Below, piece by piece: positions 1 through 7,155 of a stretch of DNA of 64,000 bases (positions within the stretch are counted from its first letter, which is position 1; each line of letters starts with the position of its first letter). Both the position numbers and the translations under genes were made by a program. This stretch comes from Lachnospiraceae bacterium UBA3689 (GTDB lineage: Bacteria; Bacillota; Clostridia; Lachnospirales; Lachnospiraceae): positions 48,844 through 112,843 of the forward strand of contig DFIU01000027.1 of NCBI GenBank assembly GCA_002371465.1, read 5' to 3'. Under the pieces are notes generated by a model. It ran no database searches. It had not been told where the DNA came from and worked only from the letters and a program-made list of their open reading frames with translations.

Positions 1-107
1 GACACAGGGGCGCCCTGACGCAGAACGCCGTCATGCTGTCAACCGTTCTGTCCTCTTTTACGCTGACGTTTTGGATCTGGCTGCTAAGAAGCTTCGGGTT
101 GGTCTGA
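1..107 (+). CDS. C-terminal end of a membrane protein, possibly AEC-family transporter (partial)
   Basis: An open frame enters from the left edge (codons in phase with position 3) and ends at TGA 105-107. The last ~34 residues end in a hydrophobic stretch with TFWIWLLRSFGLV at the very C-terminus. The pattern of a small-residue/Gln segment, then Ser/Thr-Leu-rich helix, then a final W-containing helix resembles the last membrane span of auxin efflux carrier (AEC) transporters. That family call is an inference from a short tail. The next gene starts 18 bases downstream and may be cotranscribed. Confidence 0.45.
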   Translation, partial: HRGALTQNAVMLSTVLSSFTLTFWIWLLRSFGLV

Positions 108-125
108 AATTAGAAAGGAATCGGT

Positions 126-1016
126 TTGAACTATATCAGCGCTTCGCAGTATTGGAAAGAAAAGTTCGGGGGCAAGGTATATAAACTGTCGCTTTCGAGC
201 GGCTGCACTTGTCCGAACCGGGACGGCAAGGTTGGCATCGGCGGCTGCACCTTTTGCTCGGAGGGCGGCAGCGGAGACTTTGCGGCCCCTTTCCTTCCCA
301 TTAAGAAACAGATTGATCAGGCAAAGCGACTCGTCGATCACAAGTTTCCAAAAGGAGAGCAGCACCGGTATCTGGCGTATTTTCAATCCTTTACTAATAC
401 CTATGGCGATCCTGTCCGGCTGGAACGGCTGTACCGAGAGACTCTTGAGGAAGAGGAGATCGTGGGCCTTTTCATTGGGACCAGACCGGACTGTCTGGGA
501 CCGGAAATGCTTGCCATGTTGAAACGGCTGAATCAGATCAAGCCGGTGAGCGTGGAGCTGGGACTTCAGACCATTCACGATAAGACGGCGCGGCGGATCA
601 ACCGGGGCTATGGACTCCTTGTTTTTGAAAAGGCGTATGGAGACCTTATGGGGGCAGGACTTGAAGTCCTTGTCCATGTGATCCTGGGGCTGCCGGGGGA
701 GACAGAGGAGGATATGTTGGAAACAGTGCGGTATCTTGCAGCTTTGTCCCCGACACTGCCGGGAATCAAGCTCCAGCTGCTGCATGTGCTTAAGGGAACA
801 CGCCTTGCGGAAGAGTATGTCTCTGAGCCGTTTCCCATCCTGGGGATGGAAGAGTATGTGGATTTGATTGTCAACTGCCTGCGGATTCTGCCGTCGGCTA
901 CGGTCATTCATCGTCTGACCGGAGACGGTCCCAAGCGGCTGCTCCTTGCTCCCATGTGGAGCGCTGATAAGAAGCGGGTCATGAATCTGATCAGGAAAAA
1001 AGTAGAAGAGGCGTAG
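126..1016 (+). CDS. Radical SAM protein, TIGR01212/YhcC family
   Basis: This 296-residue protein matches the YhcC/TIGR01212 radical SAM family in length and N-terminal sequence. Cysteines C27, C29, C41 and C44 lie in the cluster-binding region; the family uses a longer first spacing than the classic CxxxCxxC. The stretch GLQTIHDKTARRINRG and the motif HVILGLPGE are typical of the radical SAM barrel. Family members bind a [4Fe-4S] cluster and S-adenosylmethionine in the cytoplasm, but the reaction is not established. The start is TTG at 126, with GAAAGGAA at 113-120 as ribosome site five bases upstream; no better ATG is near. Family assignment is firm and function is open. Confidence 0.88.
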   Translation: MNYISASQYWKEKFGGKVYKLSLSSGCTCPNRDGKVGIGGCTFCSEGGSGDFAAPFLPIKKQIDQAKRLVDHKFPKGEQHRYLAYFQSFTNTYGDPVRLERLYRETLEEEEIVGLFIGTRPDCLGPEMLAMLKRLNQIKPVSVELGLQTIHDKTARRINRGYGLLVFEKAYGDLMGAGLEVLVHVILGLPGETEEDMLETVRYLAALSPTLPGIKLQLLHVLKGTRLAEEYVSEPFPILGMEEYVDLIVNCLRILPSATVIHRLTGDGPKRLLLAPMWSADKKRVMNLIRKKVEEA

Positions 1017-1184
1017 ACCTATCGGGAGGATTTTATTACTTAGCCTGAATTATGTTTGAATATATAGGGAGCAATTGAAATTGCATCAAATTTTGATGGA
1101 AGAGTCCAAGAACCTTCGTAATTTTGCAATAAATTGTAGTTAATAATATGTGCAATATTGATGAAAATTTGTATTTATGGCTAA

Positions 1185-1316
1185 ATGGTGTTAGATTATT
1201 TACATTTGTGTATAAGCGTCCCACCAAAGTACAGTAATTCCGATTTCATGGGATACCTGAAGGGGAAAAGTCCGCTGATGGTATATGACAGGTATCTGGG
1301 ATTGCAAAATAAATAT
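1185..1316 (+). pseudogene. Remnant of an IS200/IS605-family TnpA transposase
   Basis: The frame from 1185 reads DYLHLCISVPPKY, then FMGYLKGKSPLMVYDRY and LQNKY. This is the central block of IS200-type TnpA (the family has DHVHL..., IPPK, MGYLKGKS, IFDRH, LKYKYGN). The first His of the HUH metal motif is replaced by Tyr (DYLH instead of DHVH). A TAA stop lies directly before the ATG at 1185, and the Tyr-containing C-terminal part is missing after about 1316. The enzyme therefore cannot work. The segment is AT-rich like the adjacent toxin locus, and is probably the scar of an old insertion. The rest of the gap 1017-1362 shows no other gene. Confidence 0.68.
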
Positions 1317-1323
1317 CTCAGAT

Positions 1324-1340
1324 CGCCACTTGAAGTGGCG
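1324..1340. repeat. Short perfect hairpin next to the TnpA remnant, possible IS end structure
   Basis: CGCCACT at 1324-1330 pairs with AGTGGCG at 1334-1340 around a three-base loop, followed on the plus strand by a T-run at 1350-1356. IS200/IS605 elements carry subterminal hairpins recognised by TnpA, and this one follows the transposase remnant directly. It could instead act as a terminator for either the remnant or the toxin gene. Only position and shape support the IS reading. Confidence 0.35.
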
Positions 1341-1362
1341 GTTATGACCTTTTTTATTCCTT

Positions 1363-1896
1363 TCAACCGTTGGAGCCGCTGAATCTTGATAAGGCTTTTT
1401 CAAGTTTTGCAAATTTACAACAGCGACGCTTTATCAGGCTCCTGGCTTTATTTTGTATAATGAGTCGATACAGTTTATTTGCTTTTCGGACGATTGCATC
1501 CTGATTTTTCTGGCAGAAGGTCAGCTGATCAACGACCAGATTTTTATAATGCTTAGTAGAAGCGGAATCATGAGGGTGTATCTTCAGATCCATTTTTGTA
1601 ATGACCCTGTTGTTTACGGGGATCATGTTGTTAAAATTCAGCACGCCGATTAATTTGTCGTCAGAGCTAAACACTTTGGAAAAATCGATGTCGTTCTTCA
1701 TCTTGCTGTGTTTGGGTTTGGGAGAACTCAGGGGAACGCAATACTGTTTCTTATCGCAGACAACAATGACGCCAAGGAAAGGTCGTGTATCTTTTCCAAC
1801 CTGAGGGGAAACGGAGAAGACGTGACTGTCAACATGAGAGAGGTTTCTAATATATTTCATATTGATTGTGTATAGGTTCAGACGCGGCTGTTTCAT
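1363..1896 (-). CDS. Type III toxin-antitoxin toxin, ToxN/AbiQ family
   Basis: This 177-residue protein shows the ToxN/AbiQ endoribonuclease pattern: an N-terminal LYTINMKYIRNL, then RPFLGVIVV, the strongly conserved PLSSPKPKH, and LIGVLNFNNMIPV. The family cleaves cellular mRNA and is held inactive by a repeated RNA antitoxin; many members cause phage abortive infection. ATG is at 1894-1896 with GGAGG about six bases upstream. Upstream on the same strand lie, in order, a promoter, imperfect RNA repeats and a rho-independent terminator, which is the standard type III layout. The locus is more AT-rich than its neighbours and sits beside an IS200 remnant, suggesting transfer. Whether the toxin is active cannot be judged from sequence. 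Confidence 0.9.
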   Translation of the reverse strand: MKQPRLNLYTINMKYIRNLSHVDSHVFSVSPQVGKDTRPFLGVIVVCDKKQYCVPLSSPKPKHSKMKNDIDFSKVFSSDDKLIGVLNFNNMIPVNNRVITKMDLKIHPHDSASTKHYKNLVVDQLTFCQKNQDAIVRKANKLYRLIIQNKARSLIKRRCCKFAKLEKALSRFSGSNG

Positions 1897-1920
1897 GTAG
1901 AACCTCCGTAATTCAGATAC

Positions 1921-1949
1921 TAAAAAGGCTGTTCCCGAAAGAACAGCCT
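1921..1949 (-). terminator. Rho-independent terminator between antitoxin RNA and toxin gene
   Basis: On the minus strand AGGCTGTTC (1949-1941) pairs with GAACAGCCT (1934-1926) around a six-base loop, followed by five T. In type III systems this leaky terminator sets the excess of antitoxin RNA over toxin mRNA. Confidence 0.85.
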
Positions 1950-2089
1950 GACTTCCACTTTAGAGAGACCAGTCTCTCACGGTAGGACTCACCGCTCTTA
2001 CCACTGCCACTTCGATAAACTTGAGATTCATCCAGTAGGCCTCTCTGCATTTACAACTGCCACTTAACGGTAGGCCTCACCGCTTTTAT
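1926..2089 (-). ncRNA. Type III antitoxin RNA with imperfect repeats
   Basis: The minus-strand transcript between promoter and terminator contains two alternating repeat boxes. Box A (core GTGAGGCCTACCG) occurs at 2084-2068, 2048-2032 and 1996-1980. Box B (core AAGTGGCAGTTGTAA) occurs at 2065-2051, 2012-1998 and, shortened, at about 1960-1949. Spacing is about 36 to 53 bases. A perfect hairpin, GAGAGAC around two bases with GTCTCTC, lies at 1963-1978. In known type III systems each repeat is cut out by the toxin and binds it as a pseudoknot. I infer this RNA is the antitoxin; its transcription start is estimated from the promoter. Confidence 0.78.
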
Positions 2090-2095
2090 AATTCA

Positions 2096-2123
2096 AGTAT
2101 AGCATGTAAATTGAAAAACTCAA
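2096..2123 (-). promoter_or_regulatory. Promoter of the type III toxin-antitoxin locus
   Basis: On the minus strand TTGAGT (2123-2118) and TATACT (2101-2096) are separated by 16 bases. This is a good sigma-A promoter placed just before the first antitoxin repeat. Confidence 0.75.
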
Positions 2124-2264
2124 GAGAGAAGCGTAATTGGATTAGTCAGCGATCAGGGGTGGAAGGTTCTATAAATGAACGTATTTGTTTGTGCTCATTT
2201 TCAGCGCTCTTTTCTGTGAACTTTTGCAGTTTCCTTCTTAATTAAGTTTCAGTTCCGCTGCTCC

Positions 2265-4673
2265 TTATTCGCACATAAGCTCCAGGCTGACATCACCGAG
2301 GCTGTCAGAGTGAATTTGAATATGAACTGGTCCGGGTTCTGCACCTGAGCGGATAACAGCGACCGCGTGACCATGCCAGGTTTTGAAGTTTCCGGAAGCA
2401 TATTCTTCGGTGGATTGAGACTTTCTGCTTCCCGCACCAAGAAATTCTCCGGCTCCTGATACAGATATTGTAAGGTCTGTATCAGAGAGCATTTTTTGAA
2501 TTCCGATGGAGTCCGTAATCCGTATATCAAGAAAAGCCAGGTCTTCCTTGTTGGCAGCAAGGTGGGATTTATCCGCCTTTACCTGAAGTTTTGTCTCGGA
2601 GCTTGCGGAATGAATTTCTTTTATTCCGATAACCCGGTGCTTTTGATCATAAGCAGTTGTCTTTAAACTTCCAGGTTCATAAGTCAACTCAAAATCTGCC
2701 GAGAAATTGTGGACGTCCGCAGTCTGAGTCTGAACGGTTCCATCGGAACGTCTCTGCTCAAGTTGGACTGTTTGGGCATTTGAAAATACATGGATTGCTG
2801 CCATTTTCCCTTCACAGCCATCCCAGGACCAGCTTTCGGTTCCGTCATACTGACGCCAGATTGTCTTAAGCTTTTGCTGCTCGGATAAGCTGGGATCTTC
2901 AACACAGATATAGGGGATCGTGGTCTTTCCCAGAACGACCTGACGGAAATAAGCCTGCTGCGTGGGCTGACCGGTGATGTCGATGAGACCGCAGCCGGCG
3001 GTGAGCGCGGGATAGGGTTTGTAAAGACCCTGTTCCAAATCGCCATAATTCCAGTCTCCGATAGATGCCTCACCGATATAATCCCAGGCAGTCCAAACAA
3101 AGTCGCCCAGTAGATAGGGGTGGCGCAGGTAAGAGGAATAATTGTACAGAATCTCATCCGGATAAGTTTCCGAGGCAATGAAAACGGCGTCGGGCAGCTG
3201 GTCGTGCTGAAATTCAGGCAGCTCTTTGGCATAATTGTAGCCGATGACATCGACCTGAGCTAACGTCTCACGGATTCTTGCCAGTAAGGCTGGATCCCGC
3301 ATCAGAACGGGAACCCTATGATCGAGAGAGACAAGCAGGTTATTCCCCTCTGCCTTTTCCAGAATTGTATTTGCTCCAGCGGCAGTTTCAATCGGATCCA
3401 CTTCTTCAATGGATGCTTCTGTAGTCGGAACAAAGGTTGAGGTCACAAAGTTCACACAATCTGTCGTGAATCGTGTAGGGTCCATCTGCTTGATCAGATA
3501 GTGGATCTGTCTTGCCATTTCGATGGATCGGGGGGAAGCCGTATCGGCTATTTCATTTCCAATGGAATAGAGAATGACGCTGGGGTGATTGAAGTCCTTT
3601 TCTATCAAGGCGGTTACTTCGGATTTCCAGTCCTCTCTGAAATATCTGGAATAATCATACTTGGTCTTACGGGAAAACCACATATCGAATCCTTCGTCCA
3701 TGACGAGCATTCCGCTTTCATCGCATGCCTCAAGGAGTTCTTTGGAAATCGGATTATGGGAAGACCGGATAGCGTTAAAGCCCATTTCTTTTAGAATTCG
3801 GACCCGTCTTCTTTCTGCCTCTAAGTAGGTCGCCGCCCCCAGAACGCCGCTGTCGTGATGGACGCAGCCGCCATTTAAAAAGGTTCGTTTTCCATTCAGA
3901 AGCAGTCCCTGCCCGGCATCAATAGAGATTGTTCGGATACCAAACAAGACGGAATCAGAATCCAGCAGGGTATCGCCGTCTTTTAATTCGACAAGACAGG
4001 TATATCTGTATGGATCTGTATCGGACCAGGGATGAGGAGCGGGAATATACAAATCCTGATCAGAACGAGAACCGACAGCGACTACTTGGTTTTTGCTGTC
4101 AAGGATTGTAATGGTCAGCTTGCCGTGAACAGCACGGCAGGATGAATGAACCGATATGTGTATGCAGGCGGACTGACCGGAGAGCGCCTTTGTTGTAATC
4201 TTTATCCCATTCAGAGCAATAAAGTTTTCTTTTGGAGCAGTATGCAGGATGACGGGGCGATAAATGCCGCTTCCTGAATACCAGCGGCTGTTGGGTACCT
4301 GGGAATTATCGGCCGTTACCGTTAATACATTTTCCTGCTCGTAGGAAAGAGCGGAGTCGAGGGTCACATAAAAGTTGGTATAGCCATAGTGGTGACTGCC
4401 AAGCAGCCTGCCGTTTAATTCCACCCGGCTGTTCTGATAAATTCCTTCAAATTCAAGGATGTGCTGCCTGGACCGCTCCGCTTGTGACAAAGTGAAACGC
4501 TTCTTATAGAGGTAAGCCCCTCCGGGATAGTAGCCGGTATTGTAGCTGGAGGCACAGTTTGGATCCCGGGATTCGTGAATCATAGCGTCATAAGGCAGGG
4601 TTATGGGAAGGGGAGGTTGATTGGAATCTGTCTTTCTAACCGTCCAATTTTGATTCCAGAAATTATGTTTCAT
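2265..4673 (-). CDS. Glycoside hydrolase family 2 protein (beta-galactosidase-type)
   Basis: The 802-residue protein has GH2 architecture: an N-terminal jelly-roll sugar-binding domain (about 1-145), an immunoglobulin-like domain (about 150-250), a TIM barrel (about 255-560) and C-terminal beta domains. Barrel motifs are AIRSSHNP (301-308), SIGNE with acid/base E374, and ASETYP with likely nucleophile E502. There is no signal peptide, so it should act on imported sugars in the cytoplasm. It is the last gene of an operon with a two-component system and a degenerate ABC protein, overlapping the latter by 11 bases, and diverges from mglBAC. Beta-galactosidase is the likeliest activity; beta-glucuronidase or another GH2 activity is possible. 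Confidence 0.88.
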   Translation of the reverse strand: MKHNFWNQNWTVRKTDSNQPPLPITLPYDAMIHESRDPNCASSYNTGYYPGGAYLYKKRFTLSQAERSRQHILEFEGIYQNSRVELNGRLLGSHHYGYTNFYVTLDSALSYEQENVLTVTADNSQVPNSRWYSGSGIYRPVILHTAPKENFIALNGIKITTKALSGQSACIHISVHSSCRAVHGKLTITILDSKNQVVAVGSRSDQDLYIPAPHPWSDTDPYRYTCLVELKDGDTLLDSDSVLFGIRTISIDAGQGLLLNGKRTFLNGGCVHHDSGVLGAATYLEAERRRVRILKEMGFNAIRSSHNPISKELLEACDESGMLVMDEGFDMWFSRKTKYDYSRYFREDWKSEVTALIEKDFNHPSVILYSIGNEIADTASPRSIEMARQIHYLIKQMDPTRFTTDCVNFVTSTFVPTTEASIEEVDPIETAAGANTILEKAEGNNLLVSLDHRVPVLMRDPALLARIRETLAQVDVIGYNYAKELPEFQHDQLPDAVFIASETYPDEILYNYSSYLRHPYLLGDFVWTAWDYIGEASIGDWNYGDLEQGLYKPYPALTAGCGLIDITGQPTQQAYFRQVVLGKTTIPYICVEDPSLSEQQKLKTIWRQYDGTESWSWDGCEGKMAAIHVFSNAQTVQLEQRRSDGTVQTQTADVHNFSADFELTYEPGSLKTTAYDQKHRVIGIKEIHSASSETKLQVKADKSHLAANKEDLAFLDIRITDSIGIQKMLSDTDLTISVSGAGEFLGAGSRKSQSTEEYASGNFKTWHGHAVAVIRSGAEPGPVHIQIHSDSLGDVSLELMCE

Positions 4674-6114
4674 GGTGGTCTCCTTTCTGAGAGATGGTAT
4701 AGCCTTTTTTGATGTGGCAGATATCCCCCGGGATCCGGTTCAGATCACTTGGTTTGGTATGCAAAAGGATTAAATTGATTTTTCGATCCAGGAGGCGCTG
4801 GATCATTCTCGCTGTGATACTGTCCATATGCGGATCGATTCCGGTAAAGGGCTGCTCAATAACGGCAAGAGGCGGAGCTGTAAAGAGCACCTTGCAATAA
4901 GCGATCATCTGCCTCTCGTAGGGGGAGAGATCCTTTACCTTTCGATTATGGATGGGGGCACCGATAATCTTTTTTAAAGACAGCTGGATCCCCTCGGCAT
5001 AACTGCGCCTTGCCCAGATGTGGGGCACCTTATAAGAGAGGGGGAGGAACAGATTGTCGATTGTGCTCATATTTGAAATTAAGTAGTTTTGATCCGGCTG
5101 CCGGGGAAGCCACATGATCGAGCGATAGTAGTTCTTAAACTCTGTATCGGGAGAGGCGAGCTTTTTCTCTCCACATAGGATGGTTCCGGAAATGAGGCTT
5201 TCTGACCCATTTAAGAGGTTTTTAAATGCGAGAAGTGAGAGCCGGTCAAAGCAGAGAATATTCAAAACGCTGCCTGAGGCTAGGCGGGCGTGAAAATCAT
5301 GGAGCGTTTCAGTGGAACAGTGGATCCAGTTCACTTCTCTGGGAGAGGCGGTATCTGCCTTGCTTTGGGGAGGCTGTGGGAGCTGCTTCCCGGGAGCAGC
5401 TGTTTCAGTCAGAAGGAAGGACTGAATTTTATCCGGGGCAATAAAGCGCACATCCAGACAAGCCAAAGAAGTATTGTTCTTGATAAAAAGGATCTTCTCA
5501 GCTAAATCCTGATACAGCGTGTGAAAGGATCCAAAGAGGATGAAGGTGTACCCTCGGTCATGCAGGAAATGAATGAGTTCTCTGAGCTTGTTTATTTCCT
5601 GGAGCTGAAGAACATCAAAGCAATCATAGAATAGGATCAGTTTTCGCTTTTCATAGAAAGCCTTTAAAATTTCGACACAAATTCTATCAAAAAAACTTAG
5701 AGAAGATGGTTTTGCGGACAGATCAAGGGATAGCTGAAACTGGTGCAGGAGGTCCCTGACAATGGGGTCGTAGTTTCTTGTAAAAATGCGGCTGGAATGA
5801 TCGGCGAAAATACAGATGTTATCGGAAATAGAAAGAGCGCTATTTAAAGATGCCTTTCTATTGATAATCGCTGTCTGTGGAGGGATCAGACGATAAAATT
5901 CCTCAGGTTTTACTGGCTGATGGTGGAACCGAATGGTCCCCTTAATAGACGCATTTCCCTCAAATAAGGCAAGCAGGGCGTCCTTTTCCAGAATACTGTC
6001 ACAGACAATGCCCAGAACATCCTGCTCGCAAAGTTGAAGCTGAAATTCATGCAGAACGGAAAACGAAGCAGATCGTATTGTGGCTTTTTCTAATACCAGA
6101 AGTTCGTGTTTCAT
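4663..6114 (-). CDS. Degenerate tandem ABC-ATPase-like protein in a two-component operon
   Basis: The start is ATG 6114-6112, which overlaps the kinase stop as ATGA; a longer upstream frame only reads through the kinase gene. The 483-residue protein has the overall shape of MglA/RbsA sugar ATPases with two nucleotide-binding-like halves. Both P-loops have lost the GxxGxGK[ST] signature (about 35-45 reads GIVCDSILEK; about 284-292 reads LNILCFDRL). The second half keeps a signature-like LSPYERQ (396-402) and Walker-B-like LAVIEQP (416-422). It cannot be a normal ATPase. Its place between a histidine kinase without a sensor domain and a glycosidase suggests a regulatory role, perhaps mimicking MglA to read transporter state. 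That role is inference. Confidence 0.72.
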   Translation of the reverse strand: MKHELLVLEKATIRSASFSVLHEFQLQLCEQDVLGIVCDSILEKDALLALFEGNASIKGTIRFHHQPVKPEEFYRLIPPQTAIINRKASLNSALSISDNICIFADHSSRIFTRNYDPIVRDLLHQFQLSLDLSAKPSSLSFFDRICVEILKAFYEKRKLILFYDCFDVLQLQEINKLRELIHFLHDRGYTFILFGSFHTLYQDLAEKILFIKNNTSLACLDVRFIAPDKIQSFLLTETAAPGKQLPQPPQSKADTASPREVNWIHCSTETLHDFHARLASGSVLNILCFDRLSLLAFKNLLNGSESLISGTILCGEKKLASPDTEFKNYYRSIMWLPRQPDQNYLISNMSTIDNLFLPLSYKVPHIWARRSYAEGIQLSLKKIIGAPIHNRKVKDLSPYERQMIAYCKVLFTAPPLAVIEQPFTGIDPHMDSITARMIQRLLDRKINLILLHTKPSDLNRIPGDICHIKKGYTISQKGDHHET

Positions 6115-7142
6115 AATGACTGTGCTTCCTTTTGCTGAGGGCTTTTTTCGATGGCAGGGAGCGAGACACAGACCTTTGTGCCAACGCCGACAATGCTGTG
6201 AACGGTGATGCCGTATTCTTCTCCAAACAGCAGTTTGATTCTCCGGCATACATTTTTAAGTGCAATTCCGCCCTTTTTCTTTTCATTGACGACAGCAATC
6301 GAGATATGGTTCAAAGACTTATTGAGCGCCTCTAGTTCTGCCTCCGGAATGCCAACCCCATTGTCGCTGATTTCAATATTCAGGTAGTTGTCAATTTGTT
6401 CAATCCGAATGAGAATCTTTCCCTCAGAGGAGATTTTCTCAATTCCATGGAAAATGGCGTTTTCAATGATTGGCTGAAGCAGCAGCTTGGGGCAGGAGAG
6501 CTGCAAGAGGTCCTGCTGCCTATCGCCTAGCTCCACCTGCATCGAGATTTTCGATCCAAACCGATACTGCTGAATCAGAAAATAGTCAGAAGCATTTTCA
6601 ATCTCATCCTGGATGGTGACCAGGTTTTGGGTATTGGTAATTGTGTAGCGGAAAAATGTTGACAGAGCCTCTGTGATATCGGCGATATTCGTTGCTCCTG
6701 CAACTAAAGCATCTCCCCGGATGGAATCCAGCGTGTTGTAGAGAAAATGCGGATTGATCTGGTTTTGAAGCGCAAGAAACTCTGCTTGCCTTGTGGATTG
6801 CTGCATGATGTTCTGACGATTGATCAGGCTGTCCATACGACTGACAGAGATTCCAAGCTTGGGAAAAAGTCCCGGGATTTTTTGAAGAAACTCCTGGAAA
6901 ATGACCCCGTCATTAAAGTTCTGACAGAGCTGCTCATACTCCTTCGCCTTTTTCTGGAGATGGTTGTTTCGGTAGATGAAAAAGAGACAGGTAAGAAGCA
7001 GATTCAGAGTCGTCAATATTTTTGCCGACAAAAGCTGATCTTTCCATATAGAGCCTAAGGAGAGCATTAGAAAGAGCAGGGTCATAGCGGCATAAATCGT
7101 TTCTGTTCGCGTGTATTGCTTGAAAAGAGTTTTCTTTTTCAT
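6111..7142 (-). CDS. YesM-type sensor histidine kinase without extracellular sensor
   Basis: The 343-residue protein has two N-terminal membrane helices (about 18-32 and 42-57) separated by only about ten residues, so there is almost no extracellular domain. A coiled linker leads to the His_kinase domain with NPHFLYN (H132), then the ATP-binding domain with the N-box QPIIENAIFHG (223-233) and DNGVGIP (260-266). YesM kinases normally carry a large Cache-type sensor, which is absent here. Input probably comes from a partner protein, such as a binding protein, the transporter or the degenerate ABC protein encoded next. It should phosphorylate the YesN-type regulator encoded 13 bases upstream in the operon. 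Confidence 0.88.
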   Translation of the reverse strand: MKKKTLFKQYTRTETIYAAMTLLFLMLSLGSIWKDQLLSAKILTTLNLLLTCLFFIYRNNHLQKKAKEYEQLCQNFNDGVIFQEFLQKIPGLFPKLGISVSRMDSLINRQNIMQQSTRQAEFLALQNQINPHFLYNTLDSIRGDALVAGATNIADITEALSTFFRYTITNTQNLVTIQDEIENASDYFLIQQYRFGSKISMQVELGDRQQDLLQLSCPKLLLQPIIENAIFHGIEKISSEGKILIRIEQIDNYLNIEISDNGVGIPEAELEALNKSLNHISIAVVNEKKKGGIALKNVCRRIKLLFGEEYGITVHSIVGVGTKVCVSLPAIEKSPQQKEAQSL

Positions 7143-7155
7143 TGAGTATCGTTCC

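Noticed and set aside
1949..2085. Possible CRISPR array
   Set aside because: The repeats are only three imperfect copies per box with irregular spacing, no cas genes are near, and the promoter-repeat-terminator-toxin order fits a type III antitoxin.
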